A stretch of DNA of 64,000 nt from Allofrancisella inopinata (GCF_012222965.1 NZ_CP038241.1:1178001-1242000); one strand, 5' to 3'. Numbered from the stretch's first letter, positions 28,132-37,065 are shown. Notes: generated by a model from the letters alone, not told the origin. Numbers and translations are program-made.

Positions 28132-29798
28132 GAGACCTAATACCTTTTATAAAACTCTTTAAAAATCAATCCAAATGGATGCTTTTAGGAACCTTATTAG
28201 CATGGTCAGCTATACTAATGGGTGTTGGACTTATGTCGTTATCAGGCTGGTTTATATCATATGCAGGGTACCTAGCTACAACTACTTATGCTATAGCAAC
28301 TTCGTTTAATTATTTTTACCCTTCTGCTGGGGTGAGAACATTTTCTTTAGGTAGAATTGTTAGTAGATATGGCGAAAGGATACTTACTCATGAGGCTACC
28401 TTTAAGATTATCACAGACATACGCGTATGGTTTTACCAAAAGCTTGAACCTCTTGCACCATCACACTTGTACAAATATAAAAGTGGTGATTTACTAACTA
28501 GATTAGTAAATGATATTGCAGCTTTAGACAACTTATATATCCGCATACTTTCACCAACTATTGTTTTTGTATTAGCAACTTTTGTTATAGCTTTATTGTT
28601 TAGCTTTTTTAGCTTTACATTAGCCATTTTTACAGCCTTAGCTTTATTATTCACTGGTTTTATAATACCTTTATTTAATAGCGTTTTGGCTTTTAAAAAA
28701 TCACTTTCTTTAAATAAAAAAAGTAGCGAGTTAAAAACTGATATAGTTGAGCATATTAACTCTCTTGCTGAACTAAAAATATTTGACTTAGAAAATAAAC
28801 ATTTTGGGAGAATAAAGCAATATAACCTTCAGCTATTACAACAAGAAGCTAAACTAAGTATTATTAGCGGTTTTGGTAGCGCTCTTATGACCTTAGCTCT
28901 TGGTTTAATTATAATCATGGTAACAATATTCGCAGTTAAGCTAACAAATGAAGGTTCAATAAACGGAGCTTTTATTGCTTTGATATTTTTAGCCATTATG
29001 GCAATGTTTGAATCAATTATACCTCTACCACTTGCATATCAATACCTTGGTAAAACTCTCTCTGCAGCTAAAAGGATTTTAAATATTACAAATTCAAAAC
29101 CAGATATTAACTACTTAGAGGAATACAAGCCTATAAGCAACTATGATATAAAATTTGATCAGGTGTCATTCGGCTATAGTGATAACCAGCTAGTATTTAA
29201 AAATTTTTCACTTGAGATAAAAACTGGTGAAAAGATAGCTTTATTTGCCCCAACAGGCAGTGGTAAATCTACCCTTATAAATCTTTTAGCAAGATTTTGG
29301 GATGTCAAACAAGGTAGTGTATCTATAGGTGAAGCAAACATTAGAAACTTTAGCGAAGATCAGCTAAGAAACCTAATGACTGTTATAAACCAATCTCCGC
29401 ATATCTTTAACACGACGATTAGAGAAAACTTATTACTAGCAAAAGATAAAGCTACAGATGATGAACTTTATCAAGCTTTGGAAGACGTTTTATTAGCTGA
29501 TTATGTAAAATCTTTACCAAAAGGTTTAGATACTTGGACAGGTGAACTGGGAAAACATCTTTCAGGTGGACAACAAAAGCGTCTCGCTCTAGCACGAGCT
29601 TTTTTACAAGATAAACCTATATTAATTCTAGATGAGCCAACTGAAGGCTTAGATAAAGAAACTGAAAAAGTTATTTTTAATAACCTATGTAAACTAATGG
29701 AAAATAAAACTGTTATTTTTATCACTCACAATATTAAACTATTAGAAAGTTTTGATAAGGTGGTTAGTTTAAATTTAGGTCCATTAAATGGTATGTAG
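28128..29798 (+). CDS. cydC: Thiol reductant ABC exporter subunit CydC
   Basis: A 556-residue partner of CydD: membrane domain with the CydC-typical ATSFNYFYPSAGVRTFSLGR and RYGERILTHEATF blocks, and an ATPase domain with APTGSGKSTLINLL, LSGGQQKRLALARAF and ILDEPTEGLD. It starts within the cydD stop and forms the heterodimeric exporter. Directly downstream the chromosome turns into transposon debris, and a broken gene tail overlaps the cydC 3' end from the other strand. Confidence 0.92.
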   Translation: MRDLIPFIKLFKNQSKWMLLGTLLAWSAILMGVGLMSLSGWFISYAGYLATTTYAIATSFNYFYPSAGVRTFSLGRIVSRYGERILTHEATFKIITDIRVWFYQKLEPLAPSHLYKYKSGDLLTRLVNDIAALDNLYIRILSPTIVFVLATFVIALLFSFFSFTLAIFTALALLFTGFIIPLFNSVLAFKKSLSLNKKSSELKTDIVEHINSLAELKIFDLENKHFGRIKQYNLQLLQQEAKLSIISGFGSALMTLALGLIIIMVTIFAVKLTNEGSINGAFIALIFLAIMAMFESIIPLPLAYQYLGKTLSAAKRILNITNSKPDINYLEEYKPISNYDIKFDQVSFGYSDNQLVFKNFSLEIKTGEKIALFAPTGSGKSTLINLLARFWDVKQGSVSIGEANIRNFSEDQLRNLMTVINQSPHIFNTTIRENLLLAKDKATDDELYQALEDVLLADYVKSLPKGLDTWTGELGKHLSGGQQKRLALARAFLQDKPILILDEPTEGLDKETEKVIFNNLCKLMENKTVIFITHNIKLLESFDKVVSLNLGPLNGM

Positions 29799-29950
29799 CT
29801 AAATTTTGCATCTGATTATAGGTCAGTGTTTGTAGTGTTGCAGTATCTGTTAATGGAGAAAGAGTATTTAAAGGATCTGGGTGATTTTGTTTATCATATA
29901 ACCACCACCATCCAACAAGTGGTTTCGAAATGTACTTAAAATATAAGTTA
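29764..29950 (-). pseudogene. Possible C-terminal tail of an unidentified gene
   Basis: The minus strand reads open from about 29950 to a TAA at 29764-29766 as KYISKPLVGWWWLYDKQNHP and onward to MQNLATYHLMDLNLN. The tryptophan-rich, proline-bearing composition looks like real protein, but there is no start: the upstream side is cut by the IS630 end at about 29955. It overlaps the last 35 bases of cydC. The parent gene is not recognised. Confidence 0.35.
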
Positions 29951-29954
29951 TATT

Positions 29955-30460
29955 AATCCAAAGACACTTTCATATTTATGCTATAATATATATTGAGACT
30001 CAATTATTACATAAATAATGCCAAGACCGATTAAATTACCAGCTGATTTTGCCAAATATGTATAAAGGACGGGATGAGCTTGCAAGATACTGCTAAAGTT
30101 TTAAAAACCCCATGGAAAACAATACAAACATGGTTGCAGAATTTTAGAAAAAATGGTTTATCTGGTTTGTATATTAAAACAACAAAGTACAAACCACCAA
30201 AAATTCGTAAAGTAATTTATACTACTAATGCGATAGAATCGCTTAATAGTCAGTTTAGGAAAGTTATTAAAAATAAAAAGCTGTTTCCTAAGGATGACTC
30301 TGTTTTCAAATCTTTGTACTTGGCTATAGATTATTTGACTAAAAAATGGTCTATGCCTGTCAGATATTGGAATGAGGCTATGCCTTATTTCGCTATTGAG
30401 TTTGAGGATAGAATCCAGAGATTCATGTAACTGAATTTACACAGTTAAGTGGAAAGGCTC
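29955..30460 (+). pseudogene. Fused remnant: IS630 left end and N-terminus joined to IS256 C-terminus
   Basis: 29955-30017 matches the terminal region seen again at 32721-32781 (CAAAGACACTTTCATATTTA). An ATG at 30018 begins the IS630 N-terminus MPRPIKLPADFAKYV, is frameshifted near 30065, and continues from 30074 as MSLQDTAKVLKTPWKTIQTW (helix-turn-helix). After PPK at about 30200 the frame runs without a break into an IS256 C-terminus, RKVIYTTNAIESLNSQFRKV and on to the stop at 30430. The joint makes a 118-codon open frame that is a chimera of two transposase families. The segment from 30296 repeats 18679-18843. Confidence 0.82.
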
Positions 30461-30479
30461 CAGCATCATGGCAATTGCA

Positions 30480-31751
30480 TTAAAATAAACCCATAATTTT
30501 CAGCAAATATTTATTATCCCACCCAGCCTTCATTCTTTTTGTCAGGATTCCGACTTTAGCAGTATTTTCTTTTTTTATGAGATTAAGAGCTATCTGCCTT
30601 ATAATACCAATTCCAACACATATTATTACTTTCTAACTTTGTATTTCATACCTAATTTAATCCTTTAATATTTGCCAATAGCCACTGCTATTGGCTGCAC
30701 ATCAAAAACTTAAATTAGTCATAAACTCCTTTGTGATAAATGCACCAATTTATGTTGGAATTGGTATAATTGCTAAGTTTGAAGCACTATTGTCAACTCT
30801 AGTCCTATTTCTATCTTCATCAAAACTAACATCTAACAACCAGTGCAGTTTATTTTCTACAGACCAATGAGAGCGAATAGCTTTTGCTATTGTTTCAATA
30901 TTATCGGCATCTACATAAGATATGAAATATCTGGTCTCACAAGAACTTTCCCCAGTAGACTTAATTTGTCTAATTGATTTGACAGCAACTATTGTTTTTA
31001 AGCCTTCCCAGTTATGTCGCTTTGTTAACCAGTCAATATCACTAGTAGCTGTAACTAGTCTATGCTCAATCCTTCCGTGGTCACAGTCTAAACTATCAAA
31101 GCTATCTAGTTTAGCCTACTTTTTTGAGCTAAACCATAAAGCGACATCTTCATGAAGTGAAGATTGATTACCCTTTAAACTCAAAACATAATCACCTTTT
31201 TGCTCGATAATTTGTTGAGCAGTCTTACGCTGTGTTCCCATAGCATCACTAGTAATAATAGTTCCAGCTAAATCTAATTTACTAAGCAATTTTGGCATGG
31301 CTGTGATTTCATTTGACTTGCTATCGACTACTTCTTGACCTAATACGCAGTCATTTTCGCAAGCCCATGCATTTAAAAGAGTTAAGCCTGTTTTTGTACC
31401 TCTTAAACACTTTCCATCAATAGCTATTATCTCCGTATTAGTAATAGTTTAGATATCTTTCATCCACTGATTGAAGCATTCTATAAACTCTTGTGTATTT
31501 AAAGCAGCAAAAACTCTGCCAAAAGTATCATGAGATGGGATACCATTTTCCAGGTCTAGAATATTATTTAACCACTCTTCCTTTGATTTACAGAATTCTT
31601 CTATCATTACCCAGTTATTTGCACCACATATTACCGCTGTAATAGTCATAAAAAATATATCTATGAGTTTATGTCTCTTTTTGCGGTTTATTCTTGGATC
31701 ACTGACTTGTTCGAAGTGATGAAATATGCTTGCAGTAGCTTTTGTACTCAT
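30480..31751 (-). pseudogene. ISAs1-family (H-repeat type) transposase, inactivated
   Basis: From the ATG at 31751 the frame reads FHHFEQVSDPRINRKKRHKL and PSHDTFGRVFAAL, the ISAs1 N-terminus, to a premature TAA after NQWMKDI (about 31449). It resumes in frame with TEIIAIDGKCLRGTKTG (first aspartate) and GTIITSDAMGTQRKTAQQI (second), stops after WFSSKK, and continues as RYFISYVDADNIETIAKAIR then SHWSVENKLHWLLDVSFDED (catalytic glutamate). The miniature element interrupts after RVDNSASNLA; the tail IALNLIKKENTAKVGILTKR resumes beyond it and ends at 30480-30482. Confidence 0.85.
30604..30767 (-). repeat. Miniature inverted-repeat element, copy A (164 bp)
   Basis: Begins ATACCAATTCCAACACATAT and ends with the inverse TATGTTGGAATTGGTAT. 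Between lie GCCAATAGCCACTGCTATTGGC (an inner hairpin written here as CCAATAG/CTATTGG) and a pair of A/T-rich arms. It sits inside the ISAs1 transposase gene, proving that it transposed. Orientation is given relative to copies B and E. Confidence 0.85.
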
Positions 31752-31909
31752 GGGTTTAGAGAATTTAGTTTTTTTCCGATAGCCTATTTTCTCACAATTT
31801 CAACTCTTTTTTAATGCAATTGCCCTGAAACAGCATTTTGCTATATTGTATAAAATTTAAAAATATAGTATTATCCAAAGAATTATATTCATATTTTTTT
31901 AAATAAACA

Positions 31910-32587
31910 ATGTCAGAATGTGCAATATGCTTAAGTGAAATAGAAGCCAATAATTATTTCAAAACCGAATGCAATCATGTTTTTTGTAAAACTTGCATAT
32001 CTCATTGGTTATTAACCGACAAGCGAAAAAATTGCCCATGTTGCAGAAGAGCTGTAAAAATAGATTTTAAACGATTATATGAGATGTCATATAATGAATT
32101 TAAAAGCCATGTTTTAAATGCTTGCAACAATTATTTATTGCATCATACTGAATCTAGAGGTTTTTTTGAACATCATGGAAGCGCGGGTAGAAAAAAAGTC
32201 GGATTACTAAGAACAATTATAAATTCTGATGTTGATTCTATTAATGAACTTCAAAGATTTCTAAGGAAGTTTTTTTACGACAATTTAGAAGAAAAAGATA
32301 AAAATAATAAATTTAATCCAGTTAGATCTCCTGTTAGATACAACAAAACTTCATTTATATCCTTTTTATTAAATGAAGTAACAAAGTCACCAGATATTTG
32401 TAATTATATTTTTGAAAATTGGTGGCCAATGGTTTTAACCGAAATAGATTATACTAAAGATGAAGCTGAAAATAATTTAAGTCGTGAAAAAATTATACAG
32501 ATCAAATCAATTAAAAATCTTAGGTATCTGGCACATATTTCACTTCAGGAAACGAGGCCAATTATTCATATTGAACTTCCATTCTAG
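31910..32587 (+). CDS. RING-finger (C3HC4) protein, candidate E3 ubiquitin ligase effector
   Basis: A 225-residue protein whose first 47 residues form a full eukaryote-type RING: C4-x2-C7-x13-C21-x-H23-x2-C26-x2-C29-x12-C42-x2-C45. The positions that contact E2 enzymes in known RING ligases are kept: I6 after the first cysteine pair, W33 (CKTCISHWL, as in Cbl) and P43 between the last cysteines. Residues 50-225 are a charged, helical region of unknown family with no signal peptide or membrane helix. Bacteria have no ubiquitin, so a host target is the natural reading. The start ATG is the only sensible one because C4 follows it at once. The gene is alone between an ISAs1 remnant and an IS3 remnant. 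Ligase activity and secretion are inferred, not shown. Confidence 0.82.
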   Translation: MSECAICLSEIEANNYFKTECNHVFCKTCISHWLLTDKRKNCPCCRRAVKIDFKRLYEMSYNEFKSHVLNACNNYLLHHTESRGFFEHHGSAGRKKVGLLRTIINSDVDSINELQRFLRKFFYDNLEEKDKNNKFNPVRSPVRYNKTSFISFLLNEVTKSPDICNYIFENWWPMVLTEIDYTKDEAENNLSREKIIQIKSIKNLRYLAHISLQETRPIIHIELPF

Positions 32588-32620
32588 TCAATTTATAAGC
32601 TATTTTTATTCCCTGCTTTT

Positions 32621-32722
32621 TTATACAGCATCCAAAATACTATTATATGCTTCATCAAGAGTTATATATCCAATACTTGAATGCAATCTTTCCTTATTAT
32701 AAGTATCAATATATTCTCTAAT
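32621..32722 (-). pseudogene. IS3-family transposase (OrfB/integrase core) C-terminal fragment
   Basis: The minus strand reads REYIDTYNKERLHSSIGYIT then LDEAYNSILDAV and a stop at 32621-32623. YNxxR-H-S-GY-xP is the well-known C-terminal block of IS3-type integrase-core transposases. The 5' part is cut by an IS630 end at 32721. It is a dead fragment 33 bases after the RING gene. Confidence 0.8.
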
Positions 32723-32781
32723 ACCAATACAAAGACACTTTCATATTTATGCTATAATATATATATTGAGATTCAATCATT
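32721..32781 (+). repeat. IS630-type terminal fragment
   Basis: ATACCAATACAAAGACACTT and the following A/T-rich stretch match 29955-30015, the left end of the IS630 remnant. The first eight bases (ATACCAAT) equal the tips of the miniature element family, and a miniature element follows immediately. Confidence 0.7.
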
Positions 32782-32916
32782 ATACCAATTCCAACATAAA
32801 TTGGTGCATTTATCACAAAGGAGTTTATGACTAATTTAAGTTTTTGATGTGCAGGCAATAGCAGTAGCTATTGGCAAATATTAAAGGATTAAATTAGGTA
32901 TGAAATACAAAGTTAG
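32782..32916 (+). repeat. Miniature inverted-repeat element, copy B (truncated)
   Basis: Starts ATACCAATTCCAACATAAAT and follows copy E almost base for base through TTTGATGTGCAGGCAATAGC to GAAATACAAAGTTAG, then diverges before the second inverted repeat. About 30 bases including the right end are missing. Confidence 0.8.
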
Positions 32917-33249
32917 CTATATGAAGAGTTAGTTATATTTTAGGGGCAACAAATTTAATTAAGGCACTATACTTTTAAAATGCCAGATATATGTATGTCT
33001 GTGATTATACTTTTTAAATAAATTTATTAATGAAAGAAAAAATTAAAAAAAAATGCTGATCTAAATTCAAAAATGAATTGATTAAATATGCGAGTCCATG
33101 TGTGAGGTTAGTTAGCTGTATTCCTGAACTAATGGAATCTGTCGTTTACATGACTTTGCTATAATTGTCCCTTTACTGAAAGATGAGGTATCTCCCTAAT
33201 AAATGAAAAGTAAACAAAACACCAGTTAACTTTGTTTAATATAAAGCCA
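32917..33249. other. Gene-free, AT-rich stretch
   Basis: Between the truncated miniature element and the symporter gene I see no frame with family signatures, no tRNA and no clear hairpin-plus-T terminator. Confidence 0.4.
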
Positions 33250-34500
33250 CTAATACTTTAAAGCTAATCTTGCTTGATTAACATCAAGCTTGCCTTGGCT
33301 TTTTGATATAATGATCGTACCCACAGCATTACCTATCATATTGGTAATAGATCGACCTTCTGACATAAATCTATCTATACCTAATATAATCACTATACCA
33401 GCTACAGGAACAACTCCTAAAGCGCTTAAAGTTGTTGCTAGTATTATAAAACCACTACCGGTCACACCTGCTGCTCCTTTAGAGCTAATAATCATAATCA
33501 TTAACATAAATATCTGTTGCTGTAATGTAAGATCCACACCTAAAGCTTGTGCTATGAAAATAGCTGCTAATGACAAATATATAGCTGTACCATCAAGGTT
33601 AAACGAATATCCAGTAGGGACAACTAAACTTACTATCGATCTATCACAACCTACCTGTTCTAATTTCTCCATTAGATTAGGTAGGACACTTTCAGATGAC
33701 GATGTGCCGAGTACTATGAAAATTTCTGTCTTTATATAATTTAATAATCTAAATATGCTAATTTTACAATAAAGTCGTAATACTAAACCTAAAAACACCA
33801 ATAAAAACAATAAACAAGTGAGGTAAAAACAAAGCAGTAACCCTAATAGCCCAAGCAATGCACTAGCTCCATACATTCCCACTGTATAACCCATAGCTGC
33901 AAAAGCTGCTAATGGTGAATAATACATTACTATATGGATCATTTTAAAAAACACTTTTGATAATGACTGGATACTCTCTAAGATTGGTTGTCCTTTATCT
34001 CCATAAAGTATCAGACCAGATGCAAACAATATAGATACAAATAATACCTGAAGAATATCTCCATTACTAAACGCTCCAACAAAAGAGTTAGGTATAATAT
34101 TCATAAGGAAACCTTTCAGACCTTCAACATGTTCAACATTGCCCATATAAGCTTTAGCATTATTTATATCTAGAGAGTTAGGATTTATATTTAAACCAAC
34201 CCCAGGTTTAAATATATTCGCTACAACCATACCTATTGTTAAAGCAACCACGGTAGTTGTAAAGAAATATAATAGTGCCACTCCACCTATCTTACCAACT
34301 GCTTTTAAATCTTTCATAGCAGCAATACCAGAAACCAAAGTTAGAAATATGATAGGCGCGATCATAAGCTTAATAAGCTTGATAAAAACATCAGCCAATG
34401 GCTTAAGAGTAACAGCTATGCTTGGTGCAAAAATTCCTAGTATAACTCCTATAAAAATACCAATTAAAACCTGTGTATATAAATGACGAAATATTTTCAT
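33250..34500 (-). CDS. Dicarboxylate/amino acid:cation symporter (DAACS, GltP/DctA family)
   Basis: A 416-residue protein with eight membrane helices. The family core is visible: a serine-rich loop GTSSSESVLPNLMEKLEQVG (hairpin 1), PTGYSFNLDGTAIYLSLAAI (helix 7, with the substrate/sodium site) and SKGAAGVTGSGFIILATTL (hairpin 2). Such carriers import glutamate, aspartate or C4-dicarboxylates with protons or sodium; the exact substrate cannot be fixed. It is 56 bases downstream of ridA on the same strand, and may be co-transcribed with it. Confidence 0.92.
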   Translation of the reverse strand: MKIFRHLYTQVLIGIFIGVILGIFAPSIAVTLKPLADVFIKLIKLMIAPIIFLTLVSGIAAMKDLKAVGKIGGVALLYFFTTTVVALTIGMVVANIFKPGVGLNINPNSLDINNAKAYMGNVEHVEGLKGFLMNIIPNSFVGAFSNGDILQVLFVSILFASGLILYGDKGQPILESIQSLSKVFFKMIHIVMYYSPLAAFAAMGYTVGMYGASALLGLLGLLLCFYLTCLLFLLVFLGLVLRLYCKISIFRLLNYIKTEIFIVLGTSSSESVLPNLMEKLEQVGCDRSIVSLVVPTGYSFNLDGTAIYLSLAAIFIAQALGVDLTLQQQIFMLMIMIISSKGAAGVTGSGFIILATTLSALGVVPVAGIVIILGIDRFMSEGRSITNMIGNAVGTIIISKSQGKLDVNQARLALKY

Positions 34501-34556
34501 TTTGGTAGGCCTCCTTCAAGTATTATACTTTTACAAGTTAAATACCTACATAAAAA

Positions 34557-34934
34557 TCAAAGCATAGCTACTGCCTCGATCTCAATTCTTACATCCTTTG
34601 GTAGCCTTGATACTTCCACACATGATCGAGCTGGATAGTTATCACCAAAAAATGAGCTATAAATCTCATTAATAACACTAAATTCATCCATATCTTTTAT
34701 AAAAATAGTAACTTTAACTAATTTGTCTAAGCATGATCCAGCTGCTTCTAATACAGCTTTTAAGTTTTCCATAACTTGGATTGTTTGCTCTTTTATACTT
34801 TCACCAATTAAATTACCATCTGGTTTTAAACCTATCTGTCCTGAAGTATAAATAAAATCTCCTGCAACAATTGCTTGTTCATAAGCTCCTATTGCTTGCG
34901 GAGCGTTAACCGTATTAATTTTATGTTTTTGCAT
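34557..34934 (-). CDS. ridA: RidA family 2-iminobutanoate/2-iminopropanoate deaminase
   Basis: A 125-residue trimeric enzyme that hydrolyses reactive enamine/imine intermediates formed by PLP enzymes. The signature APQAIGAYEQAIVAGDFIYT, the GQIGL block, and the C-terminal substrate arginine in ARSCVEVSRLPKD are present. I use the ATG at 34932-34934 (MQKHKINTVN): it is preceded by GTGGAG and gives the standard length; an in-frame GTG five codons upstream is part of that ribosome site. Confidence 0.93.
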   Translation of the reverse strand: MQKHKINTVNAPQAIGAYEQAIVAGDFIYTSGQIGLKPDGNLIGESIKEQTIQVMENLKAVLEAAGSCLDKLVKVTIFIKDMDEFSVINEIYSSFFGDNYPARSCVEVSRLPKDVRIEIEAVAML

Positions 34935-35105
34935 AAGTTTATTCTCCACTTATCCTTATAAAGATATTATGTACTAAAACACTAAATAGCTAAACTTTGT
35001 TAGCAAAATATATAATATTTTTTTATTGACATGTTAAGAAAATAATTGTCTAAGCTATAAATTTACCCTAAACTAAGAAGATACTTTAGAGTTAAAAAAT
35101 AGAAA

Positions 35106-36416
35106 ATGAATTTTTTAAAACCTGCTAAGACACTGCCTTTATTAAACGATAAAAAAGTTGCTATTAAATACCCTCATTGGCGTTTAAGGATGTTTCTTGT
35201 AGCTTATATAGGCTATTTTACATATTATTTTGGACGTAGTAGTTTTGATGTCTCTAAACAATATATAACCACCCTTTCCCCAGATGAGCTAGGCTTAATT
35301 GGAGCTGGCCTTGGTATAGCTTATGGAGTAAGTAAGTTTCTTATGGGAAACATAGCAGATAGAAGTAATGCCAAAGTCTTTCTTGCACTAGGATTATTAA
35401 TAAGTGGTCTATTGAACCTAATAATTCCGAGTGTACTTTCTTTAGGTGTTTTGCTAATGTTTGTAATCATGTTTGTAAATGGCTGGGCTCAAGGTATGGG
35501 CTGGCCAGCTTGTGCTAGAATCATGACACATTGGTTTTGTGCACATGAACGTGGTACTAAAATGGGAATTTGGAATACTGCTCATAACGTTGGAGCTGGT
35601 TTTTTAGCAATTGCAGTTGTACCTATAGGGCTGTATTTATTTAATAATGACTGGCATGGACTTTTTTATGTTGCTGGTATTTTATGTATATCTGTAGCAG
35701 TTTTAATACTAATATTTGGTGCAGACACTCCGCAATCTGTAGGCCTACCAGCTATAGAGGTCTATAAAGGCTATGTTAACCAATCTAGCTATGAGGAAAA
35801 AGAATTCACTGCCAAAGAGATTTTCTTTAAATATGTACTAAATAATAAATGGGTATGGTTAATCGCTATAGCAAATGCCTTTGTATATTGTGCAAGATAC
35901 GGTTTACTCAGCTGGTCCACTTACTATCTAGTACAAGTTAAACACATGTCCGCAACCACTGGTTTACTAGGTTTTGCAATGTTTGAGTTACCTGCAATTC
36001 CCGGGACTATAGTTATTGGTTGGATTACAGATAGATTCTTTAATAGCCGCAGGGCTCCAGTAAGCGTTATTTGTATGATTTTATTTATAGCTGTATTATT
36101 TGTCTACTGGTATAGTGATACAGCTTGGATATTATTATTATCACTATCTGCTATGGGTGTACTTATCTACGGACCTGTTGCTTTAATAGGTATATTAGCT
36201 CTAGACTTAGTACCTAAAAAAGCTGGCGGAACAGCTGCTGGTTTTACAGGGCTATTTGGATATTTTTTAGGAACAGTAGGAGCTCAAGCTGTTATAGGAA
36301 TTATAGCAACGTATCTTGGCTGGAACGCTGTATTTATTTTTTTAATAAGCTCTTGTATACTGGCGACTATACTTTTAAGTATTTGCTGGAATTTAAGTAG
36401 TGATAACAAACACTAA
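35106..36416 (+). CDS. MFS organophosphate:phosphate antiporter, GlpT/UhpT family
   Basis: A 436-residue twelve-helix transporter. The family fingerprint is strong: IGYFTYYFGRSSFDVSKQYI, GNIADRSNAKVF, and the signature GMGWPACARIMTHWF followed by RGTKMGIWNTAHNVGAGF. GlpT/UhpT proteins exchange glycerol-3-phosphate or hexose-6-phosphate for phosphate; the WNTAHNVG block is closest to GlpT. Alone on the plus strand, divergent from ridA with 170 bases between. Substrate is an inference. Confidence 0.9.
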   Translation: MNFLKPAKTLPLLNDKKVAIKYPHWRLRMFLVAYIGYFTYYFGRSSFDVSKQYITTLSPDELGLIGAGLGIAYGVSKFLMGNIADRSNAKVFLALGLLISGLLNLIIPSVLSLGVLLMFVIMFVNGWAQGMGWPACARIMTHWFCAHERGTKMGIWNTAHNVGAGFLAIAVVPIGLYLFNNDWHGLFYVAGILCISVAVLILIFGADTPQSVGLPAIEVYKGYVNQSSYEEKEFTAKEIFFKYVLNNKWVWLIAIANAFVYCARYGLLSWSTYYLVQVKHMSATTGLLGFAMFELPAIPGTIVIGWITDRFFNSRRAPVSVICMILFIAVLFVYWYSDTAWILLLSLSAMGVLIYGPVALIGILALDLVPKKAGGTAAGFTGLFGYFLGTVGAQAVIGIIATYLGWNAVFIFLISSCILATILLSICWNLSSDNKH

Positions 36417-36606
36417 AATGCTAATATATTTAACCTAATCTACTTATTAATTAACTTATCTCTTCAAAAAAACATAATTATAAGACATATGTTGTTATCC
36501 AAATATTTATAAAACTTTAGGGCCATTTTTTGCCGTACAATATTTGACACATACTTTCATAATATTTACAGTATATACTGTCAAACAAAAGCAAAGGAGA
36601 TGAATT

Positions 36607-37065
36607 ATGAGCAAAAAAAGTATACCCCTACTACTATTAACCACATTACTAATATCCACTTCTTCAGCTGGTCCAGCAGCAAACGTAGGTGAAAAATTAG
36701 ATAATGCAGGCAATTATGTAGCTGAAAAAGCTGGAGACGCCTGGGAAACTACTAAAAAAGGGGCTAAAAATACTGGTGGATTTATCAGTGATAAATCTAG
36801 CGATGCTTGGGAAGCTACTAAAAAAGGAGCTAAAAATACTGGTGAATTTATTAGTGATAAATCTAGCGATGCTTGGGAAGCTACTAAACATGGAGCTAAA
36901 AATACTGGTGAATTTATTAGTGATAAATCTAGTGATGCTTGGGAAGCTACTAAAAAAGGGGCTAAAAACGTTAAAGAGGCATTAGACCCAAGAGGCCCAG
37001 CTGAAAAAGCTGGATCTGTGGTTGATGATGCTGCTAAGAAAACAAAAAAATTAGCAGAGGTATAA
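36607..37065 (+). CDS. Small secreted protein with 22-residue amphipathic tandem repeats
   Basis: A 152-residue protein with a signal peptide (MSKKSIPLLLLTTLLISTSS, cleavage after about residue 21). Residues 52-117 are three nearly identical 22-residue units: GAKNTG(G/E)FISDKSSDAWE plus ATK(K/H); flanked by worn half units (EKAGDAWETTKK before, GAKNVKEAL after). Eleven-residue-periodic, Lys/Asp-rich, tryptophan-containing helices like this recall LEA and apolipoprotein-like proteins that lie on membranes, but no family can be assigned. AAAGGAG lies 7 bases upstream of the ATG. It is single, downstream of the glpT-like gene. Confidence 0.75.
   Translation: MSKKSIPLLLLTTLLISTSSAGPAANVGEKLDNAGNYVAEKAGDAWETTKKGAKNTGGFISDKSSDAWEATKKGAKNTGEFISDKSSDAWEATKHGAKNTGEFISDKSSDAWEATKKGAKNVKEALDPRGPAEKAGSVVDDAAKKTKKLAEV
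36760..36957 (+). repeat. Three 66-bp in-frame tandem repeats
   Basis: Three consecutive 66-base units, each beginning GG(A/G)GCTAAAAATACTGGTG, lie inside the secreted repeat protein gene. They differ by only a few bases, so the array is recent or kept even by recombination, and copy number is likely to vary between strains. Confidence 0.9.

Larger units (their letters stand above)
30470..31824 (-). mobile_element. ISAs1-family insertion sequence, degenerate and interrupted by a miniature element
   Basis: The outer ends are inverted repeats GGCAATTGCATTAAAA (from 30470) and TTTTTAATGCAATTGCC (to 31824). The transposase gene on the minus strand fills the inside and is split by a 164-bp miniature element at 30604-30767. 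Without that insert the element would be about 1.19 kb, the usual ISAs1 size. I found no matching target duplication in the flanks. Confidence 0.8.

Noticed and set aside
32484-32702. 72-codon frame after the RING gene
   Set aside because: It overlaps the RING gene 3' end in another frame and runs into the IS3 remnant; no ribosome site.
34990-35050. TTGACA-N17-TGTCTAA inverted pair between ridA and the glpT-like gene as an operator
   Set aside because: Short half-sites in AT-rich DNA with poor -10 fit; not enough to claim a regulator site.
36760-36957. Regular 66-bp repeats, considered as CRISPR or intergenic array
   Set aside because: They are contiguous, without spacers, and in frame inside a protein with signal peptide; no cas genes are near.
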